Source: Hymenobacter sp. YIM 151858-1
GTDB lineage: Bacteria > Bacteroidota > Bacteroidia > Cytophagales > Hymenobacteraceae
DNA length: 64,000 bases
Reading direction: 5' to 3'
Assembly: GCF_025979705.1 (NCBI RefSeq)
Contig: NZ_CP110136.1
Span: 3,720,001 to 3,784,000 of the forward strand
The notes below the pieces were generated by a model. That model made no database searches. It was not told the DNA's origin and worked only from the letters and a program-made list of their open reading frames with translations. A program made the translations under genes and the position numbers. Of the stretch, positions 63,057 through 64,000 are shown piece by piece. Numbering within the stretch: the stretch's first letter is position 1; the number at the start of each line of letters is the position of its first letter.

Positions 63057-63518
63057 ATGACGCTGAAAGAACGCATCGACGCCGATATCAAGAAGGCCAT
63101 GCTGGCCAAAGACAAAGTTCGCCTTACTGCGCTGCGCAGCATCAAGTCGCAAATCATGCTGGCCGAAACCGCCGAGGGCTTTCAGGGAAGCCTGAATGCT
63201 GACGCCGAGCTGAAGCTGCTGAACAAAGCCGCCAAGCAGCGCCGCGAAGCCGCCGAGATGTACCAGAAGCAGTTTCGCTCCGACCTCGAAGAAGTAGAGT
63301 TGGCCGAGTTGGCCATCATTGAGGAGTACCTGCCCGCGCAGCTTTCCGATGCCGACCTCACCGAGCGCCTCGTTGAAATCATTTCGCGTGTAGGTGCCAC
63401 GGGGCCTTCCGACCTAGGCAAAGTAATGGGCGTAGCCGCGCGTGAGCTGGCTGGCCAGGCCGATGGCCGCGCCATTTCGCAAGAGGTAAACCGCTTGCTG
63501 AACAACACCAATTTCTAA
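63057..63518 (+). CDS. GatB/YqeY-domain protein
   Basis: A 153-residue helical protein of the YqeY family: starts TLKERIDADIKKAMLAKDKV, LTALRSIKSQIMLAETAEG, then EEYLPAQLSDADLTERLVEI and LGKVMGVAARELAGQADGRA. It resembles the C-terminal tRNA-binding region of GatB, but stand-alone members have no proven role. The stop is directly followed by a heptad repeat. Confidence 0.92.
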   Translation: MTLKERIDADIKKAMLAKDKVRLTALRSIKSQIMLAETAEGFQGSLNADAELKLLNKAAKQRREAAEMYQKQFRSDLEEVELAELAIIEEYLPAQLSDADLTERLVEIISRVGATGPSDLGKVMGVAARELAGQADGRAISQEVNRLLNNTNF

Positions 63519-63590
63519 AGGGCTAAAGGCTTAGCGAGTTAGGCATTAGCGGGTGAACCGACCAGCTCTCCTAACTTGCTAAGCCCTGTA
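63519..63590. repeat. Heptad-type inverted repeat between yqeY and cvpA
   Basis: Core arms 63526-63543 and 63570-63587 match at 16 of 18 positions (AAGGCTTAGCGAGTTAGG on the left). The left side continues in 7-nt units (GGGCTAA, AGGCTTA, GCGAGTT, AGGCATT). It starts right at the yqeY stop and ends 24 nt before the cvpA ATG. No T-run. Confidence 0.75.
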
Positions 63591-63613
63591 GTCAACGTCC
63601 CGATTTCCAGTAC

Positions 63614-64000
63614 ATGTCTGGCTTCGACCTTCTGTTGCTTGTGCCGTTGGCCGTGGGTGCGGTTAAGGGTTTCCGGCGTGGTATTGTGCTGGAGGTAGCC
63701 TCGTTGGTAGCCTTTGTGCTCGGCGTGCTTGGTGGACTAAAGCTACTGGGAGCAGCCATTCCGCTGGTGCGGCACTACGTGGGCGAAGCGTTTGGCATGC
63801 TGCCGTTGGTGTCGTTTCTGCTGGTGTTTGCCATCATCGCCTGGGGTGTGCACATGGCCGGCGGCCTGCTGAAAAGCGTGGTACACCTTACACCCTTAGG
63901 TGTGCTCGACAACCTGGTGGGCGGGGCTGCTGGCGCGCTGAAGTGGATACTTGGGCTGAGCCTGCTGCTTTACGGCACTGGCCTGGCCGGCTTGCCCATT
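63614..64000 (+). CDS. CvpA-family membrane protein, 3' end cut by window
   Basis: The first 129 residues of a CvpA/colicin-V-production-type protein: four membrane segments, the first starting SGFDLLLLVPLAVGAVKGFR, with the conserved RGIVLEVASLVAF and later HLTPLGVLDNLVGGAAGALK. Family members are inner-membrane proteins linked to envelope stress tolerance. It runs off the right edge with the frame open. Confidence 0.85.
   Translation, partial: MSGFDLLLLVPLAVGAVKGFRRGIVLEVASLVAFVLGVLGGLKLLGAAIPLVRHYVGEAFGMLPLVSFLLVFAIIAWGVHMAGGLLKSVVHLTPLGVLDNLVGGAAGALKWILGLSLLLYGTGLAGLPI

Larger units (their letters stand above)
251..63418. repeat. Dispersed CCTAGG motif, ~83 copies
   Basis: Starts of CCTAGG found by eye: 251, 597, 732, 1128, 2620, 4333, 8782, 8803, 9200, 12104, 12706, 12937, 13714, 13923, 14389, 14820, 15493, 16065, 16099, 17048, 17888, 17973, 19127, 20666, 21283, 21537, 22276, 22540, 23379, 24355, 24745, 26226, 26790, 28104, 28807, 30144, 32160, 32870, 33285, 35220, 36272, 36866, 38309, 38756, 39248, 40398, 40592, 40832, 41012, 42773, 42994, 43097, 43600, 43641, 44634, 46953, 47566, 47787, 48255, 48523, 49231, 49498, 49738, 50473, 54778, 55057, 55588, 56298, 56806, 56985, 57510, 58524, 58644, 58887, 59307, 60230, 61386, 61585, 61816, 62141, 62258, 62946, 63413. 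About half extend to GCCCTAGGT in one orientation or the other. Confidence 0.9.

Noticed and set aside
251-63418. CCTAGG as a simple restriction site
   Set aside because: Restriction targets tend to be avoided in the host genome. This word is enriched, has a longer asymmetric consensus, and no restriction-modification genes are in the window.

Overview
The window is about 60% GC with tightly packed genes on both strands. Several features point to a member of the Bacteroidota, most likely a Hymenobacter-like member of the Cytophagales: a type IX secretion lipoprotein of the PorW/SprE kind, a MurF-Alr fusion, DUF4834, DUF4230 and DUF5686 proteins, promoters with a TAnnTTTG -7 box, an atp operon without atpD/atpC, and no obvious Shine-Dalgarno sites. 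I see no transposase, integrase, phage gene, rRNA or CRISPR array. One tRNA is present, tRNA-Thr(CGT).

Layout. 1-2470 (-): the 3'-truncated PorW/SprE lipoprotein. 2700-8712 (+): atpZ, an AtpI-like protein, then atpB-E-F-H-A-G. 8809-19036: housekeeping genes (HAD phosphatase, PafA-like alkaline phosphatase, pyrophosphatase, DUF6766 protein, UbiA-like protein, Nnr, MsrB, GNAT, L-serine ammonia-lyase), a MITE-like repeat and a channel-like membrane protein. 19128-24848 (-): LutB-like Fe-S protein, two tandem M28 peptidases, IspF. 25075-32463 (+): a TetR-controlled tripartite efflux operon (tetR, tolC, adaptor, four-helix-bundle ORF, RND pump). 32585-43566: an ACP-like protein lacking the usual serine, a DUF1232 protein, a C40 peptidase, a DUF4157-like protein, the tRNA, FkbM, YfhO, a PLP deaminase, DUF4230, a cupin and RecX. 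43909-51882: two EamA transporters, a DUF5686 protein, MurF-Alr and an OmpA-like lipoprotein. 52009-64000: a carboxypeptidase-regulatory-domain protein, feoA-feoB, a tetrapyrrole-methylase-family methyltransferase, an alpha/beta hydrolase, a TPR histidine kinase, a PH-like membrane protein, selD, selU (mnmH), pdxJ, yqeY and a 3'-truncated cvpA.

How genes work together. The atp block encodes the FO sector and most of F1. The efflux operon encodes a complete inner membrane-periplasm-outer membrane pump plus its repressor. FeoA-FeoB imports ferrous iron. SelD supplies selenophosphate to SelU for 2-selenouridine in tRNA; I see no selenocysteine machinery here.

Most unusual signals. (1) The palindrome CCTAGG occurs about 83 times by my count, when about 20 would be expected at this base composition. 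Its extended form is GCCCTAGGTGCC. Nearly all genic copies sit in one reading frame as Leu-Gly (CTA GGN), some provide a TAG stop, and many lie between genes, so it looks like a genome-wide motif comparable to HIP1 or DNA uptake sequences. (2) Several intergenic gaps hold inverted repeats whose arms are built on a 7-nt period. One pair flanks a four-helix-bundle (23S rRNA intervening-sequence protein family) gene inserted between the adaptor and pump genes of the efflux operon.
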